The position numbers and the translations under genes are program-made. Source: Ascaphus truei (Eukaryota; Chordata; Amphibia; Anura; Ascaphidae). Taken from it: a stretch of DNA of 64,000 bases. The stretch lies in assembly GCA_036426205.1 (NCBI GenBank), contig CM071568.1:230612148-230676147 (forward strand), in the 5' to 3' direction. Positions 45,191-56,340 of this stretch are shown one piece after another; the stretch's first letter is position 1; every line of letters begins with the position of its first letter. The notes beneath the pieces were generated by a model. The model saw nothing but the letters and a program-made list of their open reading frames with translations, was not told the DNA's origin and did no database searches.

Positions 45191-47071
45191 TCTTGTGACT
45201 TAATAGATGTGTGTAGTTATTGCTTCCCTTCCTTTTTCTAGTACTGCTCGTGCACTTCCCATTGGTGCCCACTGCCACTGCCACTGCCATGGGACGACCA
45301 CAGAGTGAAAATGTATATGCTTACTATAATTTTTATTTCCTGGTTAATCCATCCATGACAGTGCACACACTTTCCTGCCCCTTTTGTTTATTGTGGAAGT
45401 CTATTAATATTGTATGATTTATATTTTTTCAGTTTTTACACGACAACCTGGAAAGGGGGGGGGGGGAGCTCACTATAGGGCCCCCTGAAGGTACATGTTT
45501 TTTCTGTAAGGTATTACATTTTTAAAGGTCTCAATCAATGACATTGAACCTAATTGCCTCAGCAGCAGTCACATGACCGCTACCGCCCTACGGCTGATGG
45601 AAACTGAGAAGGCTCACTACTCTTTTGATTGGTTCGACCATTCTGTTGCATCAGTTAGCTCAGTCTACCCTTGGCAAATAAGCATTTTTGTTATGACGTA
45701 CTTGGTATATCAATGGTTCCTCTGACGGCCCTTGTAAGGGTTAAATATGCTTGTGTACTTGGTTTACTTTTGTTCTAGTCTTGATTGCCCCTCCTAACTT
45801 TTACGGTGCTCGTCTGTTGCAAATGGAATTTGAACACCCCCAGTTTCAATTCCATTTAACACTCCAATGGGAGCAGTAAACAATCTCCACCTAAAAATCT
45901 AGCAAAATAGTATGACGTTTCCTGAGCGTCATATGGGCACCTTGCGTCCTGGGCTTTGTGACATCCAGGGAACATCACAATGCAAGCCTAAATGTTATAG
46001 GAACATAAAGACATCCCAGCATGGACCAAATGATGTCGCAATGTAAATGCAATGCAGCAGCTACACCCACTTTGAACCGTTTCCTCTGAACACCAGAATC
46101 CGGTTCATATTATAAATAGATCTGTATTTGCCTCTTCTGGAGAACTGCAACAAAAGCAGCTGCAGGTCGCCAAGTGAATACCACTGTTATATGGATGGAT
46201 TCCATTAGATAGTGAGGTGTATGGACACATTTTATCTGCATACGTGCACTTAACATTTATAGAGAGGAATTGATTTTAGGGCTTTAGGGAATGAGCTTGC
46301 ATGACCATCAGTGCCCTCTCTTTACAGTATATCTGTACTGTTAGGGAGGAAAATATATGGTTCAGGTTACAGTTTATCAATGACATTTCAAGGGCACAGA
46401 AAGGAAACAAGCATATGTTTCAGGAAGTTGCTCGATTTCTTAACCATAATGATGGTGGAAATTGGGCACATGCAAACTCCCACAATCTGAAACTATTCAA
46501 CCCTAATGATGTTTGGGTAAATACAATAGGTCATGAGTTTCTTGAATATTTCTTCCTTCTAAAGTGAAATTTAATTTAGCCATTTCTATTTTGGAACAAA
46601 GACTAAATGTACATTGATTTGTGGCTTTCTTTCACATTTTGGTTCTGGTTTTAGACAACCTTCACCTGGTACAGTGGGAATATAATTTTATGATTTCTTT
46701 TCCTCGGCTACCTTTTGTAAATGCAAACTAAGGAAAATATTTTAGTGATAATTTTCACCAGAGGTACCCATCTGCATTTGACTTCTAGACATCTTTTGAA
46801 ACGATTGTGGCTGCTATTAGAATTCTATGCGTAAATATTAGTAGTAAGAGGCTTAAGTGATCTAAGACCATAGGATAAAGATGTAAGATCATGTTTATGA
46901 ATAGTTGGTACTTCATAAAGCACCTTCTGCAGCCAGAAGAAACATTACAGCCTGTTGAAGTAAATTAACAGTAAGAAATACCACTGCTTAGTAACTATCA
47001 TCATAATTTTAATGAAAGGCATGTCTTTTGACTAAAGTGTCTGAAACCGTGCTTGAAGAAAGTAATCCTGC
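45191..47071. other. no gene assigned; possible 3' end of the DIRS-like element
   Basis: The part to about 45430 may be DIRS 3' sequence. The frame at 46301-46567 (88 codons) reads NDISRAQKGNKHMFQ and LKLFNPNDVWVNTIGHEFLE. This faintly resembles the last block of SGNH-hydrolase-like domains in some YR retroelements, but too weakly to call. Confidence 0.35.
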
Positions 47072-47349
47072 CACGGAAGGCCACCACGTACGGTTTTTAT
47101 ATTTTTACAAAGACCTATTTGTGGTTCGACGTTTTGTTCCAAACATGGACCTTTTGTCAAGATACGACAGTGGTGGAGTACAATAGTTTATATACTGGCA
47201 GACGGGGTATATATTCTGGTATATAAACTATTGTACTTGACCACTGTGGTATCTTGACGAGGTCCGTGTTTGAACAGAAACGTCGATCAGTCCACAAATA
47301 AAAGTTGTTTAGATTTTTGCAAAGACCTATGAAATGCTGGCCTTCCGTG
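47072..47349. mobile_element. foldback element, two hairpin cores in opposed arms
   Basis: The left arm (to 47194) and right arm (from 47220) pair: CACGGAAGGCCA with TGGCCTTCCGTG, AATAGTTTATATA with TATATAAACTATT. The right arm carries CTTGACGAGGTCC, GTGTTTGAAC, AGAAACGTCG (47253-47285), then CACAAATAAAAGTTG. The left arm has its counterpart on the minus strand (47127-47161): CTTGACAAAAGGTCC, ATGTTTGGAAC, AAAACGTCG. The unit is thus a head-to-head inverted pair. No target duplication found. Confidence 0.82.
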
Positions 47350-49562
47350 ATGGGGTTATTTTCTTCATTGATTAAACCTGCGGGGTATATCCGTGCCTCC
47401 GATTCAGTTTCCAAACCGTGATGCGAGTGCTCCTACCTCATTTCTATTGCTGAAACGGTACTTGGAAATGTTGCTACTCTGTTGTTTTATTATGATTTGG
47501 CTTTGTATAAACATTTGTGACCTAATTGAACAGTTAATTATGACGGAGATGACATGGTTCAACTCTTCTACATGGCATTACAATAGGTTTTCCATATTCT
47601 GGCTCACTATACAGAGAGGCAGATCATTAAGTATTTTTAGTTTTTACTTTGCCCAGAATACAAGACCTTATCTCTCCTCGACTCCCACACATCACACCTC
47701 CTTGGCTATATTTACCGTGGTGTTTTTGTAGATCGTGTAATGCTCGATTAAAACGGAAAATCATAACTTCATTGCAGGCTAAGGGACTTGGAAGCCTGTT
47801 CTGGAGGCGCCACCTAGAGAGAGCTCTGGGTAGTTAAGATTTTGAATTGGTTCACTTATTTAAAATTGGTTTGGATTGACATTGTGACGATTTGGATTAA
47901 GTTCATCTTTTTGCTCAACGAATCTGAACAGTTGCAGGGAAGGTGTGGCGCACGGTAGTGGCAGTGTACTGTAGCTTGTTTGTGTATATATTTTTTTGTC
48001 CTTTTAATATATAATAACCTTTTATAGTGAATACATTATTTAATAGACTAACCTTATGAGTCATAGCCAATGACTTTGTAGCACTGGGGTACATCCGCAG
48101 TTACGGTGCGTATGTATACATATTCTAAAGATGACACCGTTGCACAAAGCAGATTGGTTTTGCCGTTATTTAAATTATCATTATGAATAAGTAGCATGCA
48201 ACGAAGTGGTGGTTTTATTTACAAAAAAATGCAACAAAAAACAGCCCTGTTCTAAAGAAAATTTCCTATAACATGCTTACATACTTTTGCAGTAGTTTCT
48301 TGCACCTTATGTAACTTTAAAGTAGTATTTATTTTTATAAAAAAAAACATGTTGGAAAACAAAATTTTCCTCCTGAAAATCCATCTCCTAATTGTTTGTC
48401 GACTGCTGCAGTACCCATTGCTCGGGTGTAAGATCCTCATACGAGCAGTGCTGGTTTATTAGGTTCATTTTGTTGGCTTTGTACTCTAGAAGCAAAACGA
48501 GTAAACAGTGGGTTAGTGGGTAGCAATGTGCTATGACTTCTGTGTATAAAGTGCTGTTCCGCTCTGCAGTGCCTGCTCTGGGATAGCTGTGCCCGGTGTG
48601 GACTTTTGTACAAAGGTTTTGATGCAGTACTGTACAACAACATAATTTAGGCAGATATGATGTTCTGCAGTTTTGCTATTTAACCCCATTTTCTCGCCTC
48701 ACCCAAAATATGGTGTAGAAATGGTACAGGATTAACATAGGCGCTGTATTTGCTGTGTGTTCTTTAGAGATGTGGACTCTGCGGTTTACTTTAGTAAATT
48801 TAAAAAAAAATAATAAAAAAAAAAATCTATATTCATTTCTATATACTTAAAATCAAAGTTTATACTAATTAGTGTGAGAGACGCCTTAGCAACTGTCCTG
48901 CAGGATCACCTAAATCTGAGCTAAGGTGCTGCACTGACTCGTGTCCTGTTTATACGTACAAATGTCAGCCTTTTGTTTTTTGAGGACTGTAATAAAAAAA
49001 TAATATGCAGAACAAATATTTGAGTAGCACAAGTGTTACCCAATTTTGTTCTAAAATCGTAATTCCTCAAATGTACAGTCAAATTGTAAAATAATTATGA
49101 AGCCTTCTTTAGTCAGATAAACCGAAATAGCACTAATATGCTTGAATTAAGCAGACACAAAAAGGATCGGAAATCAGATTTTTTTAAATATATGTATTTT
49201 TGTTTTATTTCAGGATACAAATAAGTGAAATTGTTGCTTTTGAGCATGAATGAATCTAAGGAAGACAATTCCGCTGGTAACTTGTATTATTGTATTACAG
49301 TAAAAAAAAGCCCCCCCCCCCTTTTTAAAAAAAAAATTTTTAATTTTTTTTTTAAACTTAACCAGATCATTAACAGCGATGGTGTGCAATAGCCCAATGT
49401 ACAGTTAAGGCATAAACAACCAGGTATTGCTGGAGTTTGCCATTTTCTAGCCACTTGTACCCGTTGCCTCTAACAACCAATGCCATGCTCAACAAGTTAC
49501 AATCCCAAGATTCCAGTGTTACATGCCCTCCTACACGTGTGTGTGTGTGTGTGTGTGTGTGT
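47350..49562. other. no gene seen
   Basis: AT-rich intronic sequence with A runs near 48800 and C/A/T runs at 49308-49350. Short frames only. A GT microsatellite lies at 49538-49562. Confidence 0.45.
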
Positions 49563-49672
49563 TTGTCATTTCCCAGAATCCCTTGCTGCTGTGGAAGCAC
49601 TGTATTCTAGGTGAAAAGCAGGGTTGCAGACCTGTCTGAGACATGTGAATGTGCACACAAGTAATATTTTTA
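49563..49672 (+). repeat. interspersed repeat R2, copy 2
   Basis: TCATTTCCCAGAATCCCTTG, AGCAGGGTTGCAGACCTGTC and GACATGTGAATGTGC as in copy 1 at 18898, then TATATA. The solo LTR that follows starts in the TA tail. Confidence 0.72.
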
Positions 49673-49689
49673 TGATGTGTATATATATA

Positions 49690-51898
49690 TGTAACGGGTT
49701 TTCTGGACTGCCTGACCCACCCAATCTCATATTGGCCCCTGTGGTCTAACCAGTCCCCATTACAGTGTGATGTCTGGTGGTGCACCTGTTGGCAACAGGA
49801 CTCCTGAGTCTCCCGCATGATGGTGTGTGGGGATTTGCCAACCCAGACAGGCAGCTGAGGTAGTGTCAGAGGATGTTTGTACTGCGGCGCTCCCCAAGAT
49901 GTGTGGCTAAAAAATGTTACAACGCCTTTACTATATTAAAAATAATAAAAATATAAATAAGAGGTTGTGTTCGTGGTGTAAAAGAGTATATTGAAATATA
50001 TACTGGCCCTTTTGATGATTTTGTGGTTGCTGCTTGACCTTGAAGAAGGGAACCCCGTGTCCTTAACGTTGCAATGGTAGTGTGAAGGTGGTCAGCGCAA
50101 AACTCATGGACCTCACGATATCGATGAAACCGGATAAAGTTGAATTAAAAAGGAATAAAAGGAATAAAAACACAGTATTAGTGCATAACATCCACATGTG
50201 TGGGGGGTGGAGGGGGGGGGGGGGGGGATAGGTGTGGATGGAGGATACGATGGAAGGGATGATGGTGAATTTCCACTATCTAATCAATGAAAACATAAAC
50301 ATATGGATTCAGTGACTCACACGGGCTTGTGTGGTATTTCTCCCTCAACGCAGACTGTAGTGGGTTAATGCAGACTCATATAGTGGAGTCTCAATAAACA
50401 TAAAACTCACACGGCCTAATGTGAGTTCTTGCCCTCAGAGGGTGGTGCCAGCCTGTATGGGTGGTGTGTAGTCGTCTCCTGACGAACCTTATTGCGAAAC
50501 GCGTTGTTCCCTGCCGGAGCTCATTGAGAGAGGGACCCAGCCGACCGCAGGACATCCGGTACAGATCCCCTCTTCCGGTTCCACTGCCGGACGCGCCAGT
50601 GAGAGCAACAACGGAGGAGGAGATCGTGCAGGATCAAACCAAGCGGCTGATGCTGGGCAACAGAAGTTGCAAGTGAGTGTGCTTTTTGTATTGTCTATTT
50701 CACCTTGTCATATATTGTTTTATTACCGTTTTTGTTTTTACAACATGTATGCTTGTTTATGCTCATGTCTTAACTGTTAACCGAATAAAGACCTGTCATA
50801 TTGCTAACCCTGGTTTGCACACATTTCTTTTGGTCTTCTGGGAAACGGGGAGAGGAGACACTCACACATCTATACCTATTGGGGGTTATTTTGCTGAGAC
50901 GACTACACACCACCCATACAGGCTGACACCACCCTCTGAGGGCAAGAACTCACATTAGGCCGTGTGAGTTTTATGTTTATTGAGACTCCACTATATGAGT
51001 CTGCATTAACCCACTACAGTCTGCGTTGAGGGAGAAATACCACACAAGCCCGTGTGAGTCACTGAATCCATATGTTTATGTTTTCATTGATTAGATAGTG
51101 GAAATTCACCATCATCCCTTCCATCGTATCCTCCATCCACACCTATCCCCCCCCCCCCCCCCCCCCCCCCCCCCACACGTGGATGTTATGCACTAATACT
51201 GTGTTTTTATTCCTTTTATTCCTTTTTAATTCAACTTTATCCGGTTTCATCTATATCGTGAGGTCCTTGAGTTTTGCGCTGACCACCTTCAGCTGAGGTA
51301 GTGTGCTTGAGTCCTACCTATATCCAGTGCAGCGCCTCCACCTCATCAGGATCCCGGCGTCCGCTTGGGGATGATTCTGATGAGGAACTCCTCTGTGGTG
51401 CTTCTCTCTGCAATAACTCCACACTTGCACACGAGAGTGTCTTTAATCAGGATCATCTTTATTAGTACGGTGGGCCAGCTGCCCTCCACAATGGGGTGTA
51501 TTCAGCCCTCCATTGTTCACCGTACTTCCCTTTGAAAGGTATGTCCTCCTAATGTAGGGATTCCCTATCCCCGCAGGGATACTTCACCTGTGCCAGGTCC
51601 CTGGTCACAGTCTCATTAGTCCTTTTAGTATACTAACTCTGAACTCTTAATCCTCAGAAGAACCTAGACGAACCCTAACTTTTGATCAGTGCCGTGCCTT
51701 ATGTATCCTCTGGGGGCTGACACAATCCTGACATCACCAACCAGGGAGTCAGAGCCTGTGACCACTCCCATCCATACATAGGGCACCTCACCAGGGTGTG
51801 AGGGCAAACCTCCATGATTACTGCTGGCATGCCCATAACTTACCAGGCCTTACTGTCAGCAGGAGAGATGACTGCAGCCATTTTACAGCATGGTTACA
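49690..51898 (-). mobile_element. solo LTR related to the gypsy LTR, split by a foldback element
   Basis: Left part 49690-49867 starts TGTAACGGG; right part 51305-51898 ends TGGTTACA, giving TGTAAC/GTTACA ends. Removing the insertion leaves about 770 bp. The right part contains GTGCAGCGCCTCCACC followed by GGATCCCGGCGT, in the same order as the gypsy LTR at 20830-20855, so it is a related family in the same orientation. Flanks are TATA on both sides, within the TA tail of repeat R2, so the duplication is ambiguous. Confidence 0.75.
49868..51289 (+). mobile_element. foldback retroelement with 15-bp target duplications
   Basis: CAGCTGAGGTAGTGT occurs at 49853-49867 and again at 51290-51304, an exact 15-bp repeat around this 1422-bp insertion. 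The first 215 bp end with a degenerate hairpin core at about 50039-50074 (CTTGAAGAAGG ... TTAACGTTGC). Arms 50083-50478 and 50896-51291 (the last two bases coincide with the duplication) are long inverted repeats, including a G run (about 50212-50227) mirrored by a C run (about 51149-51173). The 417-nt loop starts at 50479 with CTGACGAA, CCTTATTGC, GAAACGCGTTG and later has GAATAAAG. No protein domain is visible. Confidence 0.85.
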
Positions 51899-51906
51899 TA
51901 TATATA

Positions 51907-52021
51907 GATATACACAGACACACACAGACACACACACACAGACACAGACACACACACACAGACACACACACAGACACACACACACACAGACACACACACA
52001 CACACACACCCACACACACGT
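51907..52021. repeat. (CA)n / CACAGA microsatellite
   Basis: Alternating ACACAGAC and CACACA units. Long open frames across it on both strands are products of the repeat. Confidence 0.95.
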
Positions 52022-52205
52022 GTATGTTTAATTATTAGTCTTTCCAAGGAAAAATAATTATTTGTATGCAAGTTTTCAAAGTGTGTATGTATTGTACCTG
52101 TTATACGTGGTATTTTTAATTTGCTGCTGTTTTTTTTTTTTTTACACTCCCCGTAACTTACTTTGTGTACCTGGTCATAGTCACTTCCAGCTTCCCATCT
52201 GCGAG

Positions 52206-52330
52206 TGCTAATTTGCATGTTATTTTCCAGAATCCCTGGCTGCAAGGGAAGCATTGTATGCAAAGATGTTGGGGAAAGACAGGTTTGTGGACCTGTCGGG
52301 GATGTGAATGTGCTCATAAGCGGATATATA
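52206..52330 (+). repeat. interspersed repeat R2, copy 3
   Basis: TTTGCATGTTATTTTCCAGA, GGGGAAAGACAGG and GATGTGAATGTGCTCATAAG as in the other two copies, again ending in TATATA. Sequence 52331-52751 beyond it shows nothing further. Confidence 0.7.
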
Positions 52331-52751
52331 TAAATATATATCTATATCTCTCTCTCTCAGACGGCGCTTTTGTGTACTGTAATATATCAAGGTATATCCT
52401 TTTATAAGGGATTGATATCTGTTTTCATTGCTAGAATATTATCATATATTCAAATGAAATTAAAAATAACACAAATTGTAATCGGTGAAAAATCTATAAT
52501 ATCTCTAAACTGTGTTGTTCATGTGCTGGTAACCATGTGAGCAAAAAACATAAACAAAATATACAATAAAAAATAGTGACAAAATAAGTTCAAAATCCAT
52601 ATATAGATAATATAACTGATCCGGTACTACTGTGACCCAATAATGGGTTAGCCTTATTTAAGTCCTTTTGTATGCTGGCAGCCTTCCTCCTGGGTTCAAC
52701 AAACTCCCATTATGTAACCTAAACAGAAAAAAGAGAAAAGCAAAAAGCGCC

Positions 52752-53321
52752 CGATCTTAGTGTGATACCAGAGTATAAAAGATTTAATATTTTGTACTTT
52801 AACAACTAAAAACTCACAATATGGCTGTGAATAAAAAGCATGCTATGAGTAAACTCATGCGCCAACTTGTGATTCCAAAACTGCTTGCTCCGTCGTGGGG
52901 TAATCACCTCTGGAACTCCACTGCTGGTGTCGCCATCAGGGATCCCCTGATGAAATCTGCTTGATGGAAGAAACGCGTCGGGTCACGTCTAGTGAGTGAG
53001 CTACGGTGGCTGTGCGAGTGCCAGTCCTGACTCCGGAGAGTAAGGCTGGTGTGATCTGCCCTCGTGGACTGGGAACCTAAAGATTAAGAACTCTTCTCTG
53101 CATGACCGGGTTGCCAGAGGACCACACAGACAGCGACACCAGCAATGGAGTTCCAGAGGTGATTAGCCCACGACGGAGCAAGCAGAACGGCGTTTTGGAA
53201 TCACAAGTTGACGCATGAGTTTACTCATACCATGCTTTTTATTCACGGCATTATTGTGAGTTTTTAATTGTTGAAGTCCAAAATATTAAATCTTTTATAC
53301 TCTGGTATCACACTAGGATCG
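52752..53321 (+). mobile_element. foldback element with best-preserved hammerhead-like core
   Basis: Arms 52752-52933 and 53133-53321 pair, for example TAGTGTGATACCAGAGTAT with ATACTCTGGTATCACACTA, and ACTCCACTGCTGGTGTCGC with GCGACACCAGCAATGGAGT. The 199-nt loop contains the core at 52947-52979: CTGATGAA, a weak hairpin around ATCT/GGA, then GAAACGCGTC. The CCC before and GGG after it could form a short closing helix. A GT microsatellite (53322-53348) abuts the right arm. No target duplication found. Confidence 0.82.
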
Positions 53322-53348
53322 TGTGTGTGTGTGTGTGTGTGTGTGTGT

Positions 53349-53938
53349 TTCTCAATCTCCCAAGAAAATGTGGTCTGCTCATTTAACCATTTTGACGCTT
53401 GAAGGGTTTGCGGCAAAAGCCTATGAAATCTCGGAGACTGACGCGAGACCATGGAGATTCTACATTACAATTGTCGAGCTAATTTACTAACCAGCATATC
53501 CTTTTTTGGAGTGGTATTAACAATCATAAAAAGGCATGCCTGATCTTAAATATTGAGCACAGGATGCTGCATTGCTAATCATAGGGATTAAAGTTGTGCA
53601 TAACCTCTTCCCTGCAATGATTTCATCAATAAAAATGCTGCTAAAAGGCAGTCATGGTTCACGTGATGTTATGATTCACCACTATGGTGTTTTGCATGGA
53701 GAGTTCTTTTTTTTCTTAGTGGAGACCTGGTGTTTAAATGCAATACCCCTGGGGTGTAATTCAAAGATCTGAAAATATTAAGCTGCTGGCTTTTTTGTTT
53801 TTCTTTTGAAAATTGTAAACTGATAAGATCTTGACAAAGTTTCCCAAAAACTTTGCCCATAGTTGTTTCTTGTTTGTATTAAGATGGTGTTTCTTTTGGG
53901 TGCTGGGGAGGGGGGGGGGGGAGGTAGCAAGGGGGGCG
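53349..53938. other. no gene seen
   Basis: AT-rich DNA, with a G run at about 53909-53921 near the right. No element recognised. Confidence 0.45.
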
Positions 53939-54240
53939 TTATTGTTTACTTTACCCTAGGGGGGGAAGCAGGGGGTCACTGGAGCTGAACCGTGTTAATT
54001 TCAGCTCCGGGGGTTCCCCTCCTTCCTGACATTCATACCTCCCCTGAAGGGGCTGATAGTAGCTGTATAAAGATCATCTGGGCCAATTATAAGCCGCTAC
54101 GTCATCCCTTGCGACTTCCGCAGGACATTTAAACCTGCATTGGATACCTGCATCACTTTGTGAGGTATCTCGGGACACAGGGGATTCCTGGAGCTGAAAA
54201 TAATAGGGTTCTGCTCCAGAGACCCCCTGTTTCATACCTA
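53939..54240. repeat. interspersed repeat with inverted GGGGTC-CTGGAGC ends
   Basis: GCAGGGGGTCACTGGAGCTG at the left is inverted as CTGCTCCAGAGACCCCCTG at the right. CAGCTCCGGGGGTTCCCC and GGGATTCCTGGAGCTGAA lie inside each end. It looks like an old inverted-end repeat; no target duplication seen. Confidence 0.5.
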
Positions 54241-54948
54241 TGGGGGAAATACATGTTATTTTAAAGTGGACATGCTGTTTTAACCTTAAACTGGCGCAAT
54301 CGGCAAAGCTGCACATTTTCTATGCCTTGAAAACGAGCAATCCTACAAAATCTGTATGTGTGTATTTAACCAGCCATTTAAAGTCCATGGGCAACATCAT
54401 GTCACCCTGTATATACTGCCATTTATTGCACTTTTTGCTAAATTTCTCATATAAAATAAAGGGGATTTTTTTTTAATTTTTTGCTCATTTCTAATCTATT
54501 GTTCATGAAATAAAAAGATTCACATTTGTAGCTGCAACCCTTTTCATTGACTAAAGATCCTGGAACATGGAATTATATAGACACCCAGTAAGTACCAGTA
54601 CTATTTAATTCCAGCAAATCGCGGCATATTACCAATTAATGTCGGGGTTTTTTTGAGATGAGCACAAGAGTAAAACATTTATTTACTGTATGTATTCAAA
54701 ACCGAATACTATTTAATCTGTCCCTAGATATCATAGAACACCCGTTGATCAATAGACCGCAAAACAGTGATTTACCATGTAAAAACGGCAGCTGTTACAT
54801 TTTAATTATATAAACTTAAAAAGCTTAAAAGGGTTCCTGTTCTGTAGATACTGGTAAAATGCAACAATCATTTACTCTGTATCGCACTGCTCTTTGGAAA
54901 AGGTGTGTGTGTGTATCTATCTCTATATTTCGTCTGGTATGTATGCAT
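54241..54948. other. no gene seen
   Basis: AT-rich intronic DNA without recognised elements. Confidence 0.45.
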
Positions 54949-55058
54949 GTCTTTATTTATATAGCGCCATCCATGTACATAGGGCTTTACAGCAGTAATA
55001 CATGGGACATAATAATAGAACACATAATGGGAATAAGCGCTTCAGACATAAAAATAAC
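54949..55058 (+). repeat. interspersed repeat, truncated copy
   Basis: GTCTTTATTTATATAGCGCC, ATGTACATAGGGCTTTACAG, CAGCAGTAATACATG, GGGAATAAGCGCTTC and AGACATAAAA match the copy nested in the hAT at 3626-3800. It stops before the TTACAATC tail and is followed by a GATA microsatellite (about 55060-55111). Confidence 0.68.
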
Positions 55059-55111
55059 TATATATAGATAGATAGATATAACTATATATAGATAGATAGA
55101 TAGATAGATAA

Positions 55112-55330
55112 CAGCAGGCACTTCAAAGGCTCCAAAGAAATAGGTGCTTGTTCAACAAAAATAACAGGAAACCAGGTGTCCCACCAAGGAGACAAAAAAC
55201 AGCACTCATGGTATATTGCAAAAGTGTATTTGAAAAAAAGCAGGCACATATAAATCCAATGTTTCGGTCCTGTATAGGACCTTCCTCAGGGGCGTGCTGG
55301 AGAACACTGCCCAAGGAAAACATATATACC
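55112..55330 (-). repeat. interspersed repeat with perfect CTGAGGAA hairpin core
   Basis: On the minus strand at 55256-55292: CCCCTGAGGAA, a perfect 6-bp hairpin GGTCCT/AGGACC with loop ATA plus C, then GAAACATTGG. Downstream on the same strand lies a T-rich stretch and a segment ending near 55112 (GCCTGCTG). This is the most intact stem II-like hairpin in the window. The repeat's own boundaries are not certain. Confidence 0.65.
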
Positions 55331-55602
55331 CATCACCCACCTGTGTGCATAATCAAGAACCAGCTGATTGTAATTAAAAATGGGAGTACTGTAGGTGCAT
55401 GGGAGCCCTGTCACCACTGTGCTGCAGCCCAGCCTCACCACTTTAGTTGTGTCGCCATGGCAACGGGGGATGCCTTAGAATGACTGGTGTGCTCACTGGC
55501 TCCACCCGCAGGCGCACATGTGCAGTGTGTCTGGCATTGATAGCTAAGTGTAAACAGAGGAGTGGTGAGGCTGGGCTGCTGCACAGTGATGACGGGGCTC
55601 CC

Positions 55603-55830
55603 ATATGTATGTATGAATTAACACCTCAAGTCATAAATCGCATACTACACAGGGGGGTGTTAGGTTTCAGTCACAGATAACCTTCTTATATGCACTGTTT
55701 TTACGTTACACCTTGCTTGCTTTAATCAAATGTACCATCGCCGGAAGAAGAGATCAGTGTATCTCGAAAGCTCGCACAAATAAAAGCATTTAGTTAGCCA
55801 CAGAACGGTATCGTGTATTTATTTTTGAAG
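55603..55830 (+). repeat. interspersed repeat R1 with hairpin core, copy 2
   Basis: Plus-strand copy of 19040-19290. It shares AAGTCATAAATCGCATAC, the core at 55739-55775 (CGCCGGAAGAAG, hairpin GAGAT/ATCTC, CGAAAGCTCGCAC), AAATAAAAGCATTT and AACGGTATC. It is less complete at its right end, lacking the GCTAACACGG tail. Confidence 0.72.
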
Positions 55831-56340
55831 TGACCAATAGTGTTACAAAATGCGTAGGGAGGAGCCGATCTTTGTTGCCGACCGGTGTGTAGTCAGCCTT
55901 TCAGTAACATCATCAGTGTGGGCGCTGGGACACGCGATCGCGACCGCGAGGACGAGCGTCTATCAAACACTGCTACAAGCTGAGGCTCCATTTGTGTGAG
56001 GAAGCAAGGCTCTTGCAAACCCTCCTTACCTTGTTCGGAGGCCGTTGCTGCTGCCCCTCTACCCCCGCAGCGGTACCCTCTCTGCAATGCTGCTCCGTTC
56101 CGGCCGGCGTTAGGTCATGCGGCCGCCATCTTGCCGGGACGCGTGCGGGAGGTGCTTACACAGCGCGCGTCCAAGGCTATAATTTATTCACCCCTCTGGG
56201 CTTCTGGCCATGCCCCCCGGCGATCACTGCGAGGCCTCATTTCGGCTAAAACATTTATTCCGGAACCTCCTCTTGGTACAAACATTCCTTTCTATGCGCT
56301 GTAGATATCAGTCCAAACGCCGGGGGGCTTTGATCTACTC
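55831..56340. other. CpG-rich block, probably repeat-derived
   Basis: CpG-dense for this window (GCGGCCGCCATCTTGCCGGG, ACACGCGATCGCGACCGCG). The GCCGCCATCTTG word also occurs in the gypsy LTR as ATGGCCGCC. There is no TATA box, exon or recognised first codon of a host gene, so I do not call a promoter. Confidence 0.4.

Noticed and set aside
51798..52317. Overlapping open frames on both strands
   Set aside because: They are translations of the CA/CACAGA microsatellite and contain only short-period amino-acid repeats.
55850..56300. CpG-rich block considered as a promoter or CpG island
   Set aside because: No adjacent first exon or TATA/Inr arrangement, and shared words with LTR sequence suggest repeat origin.
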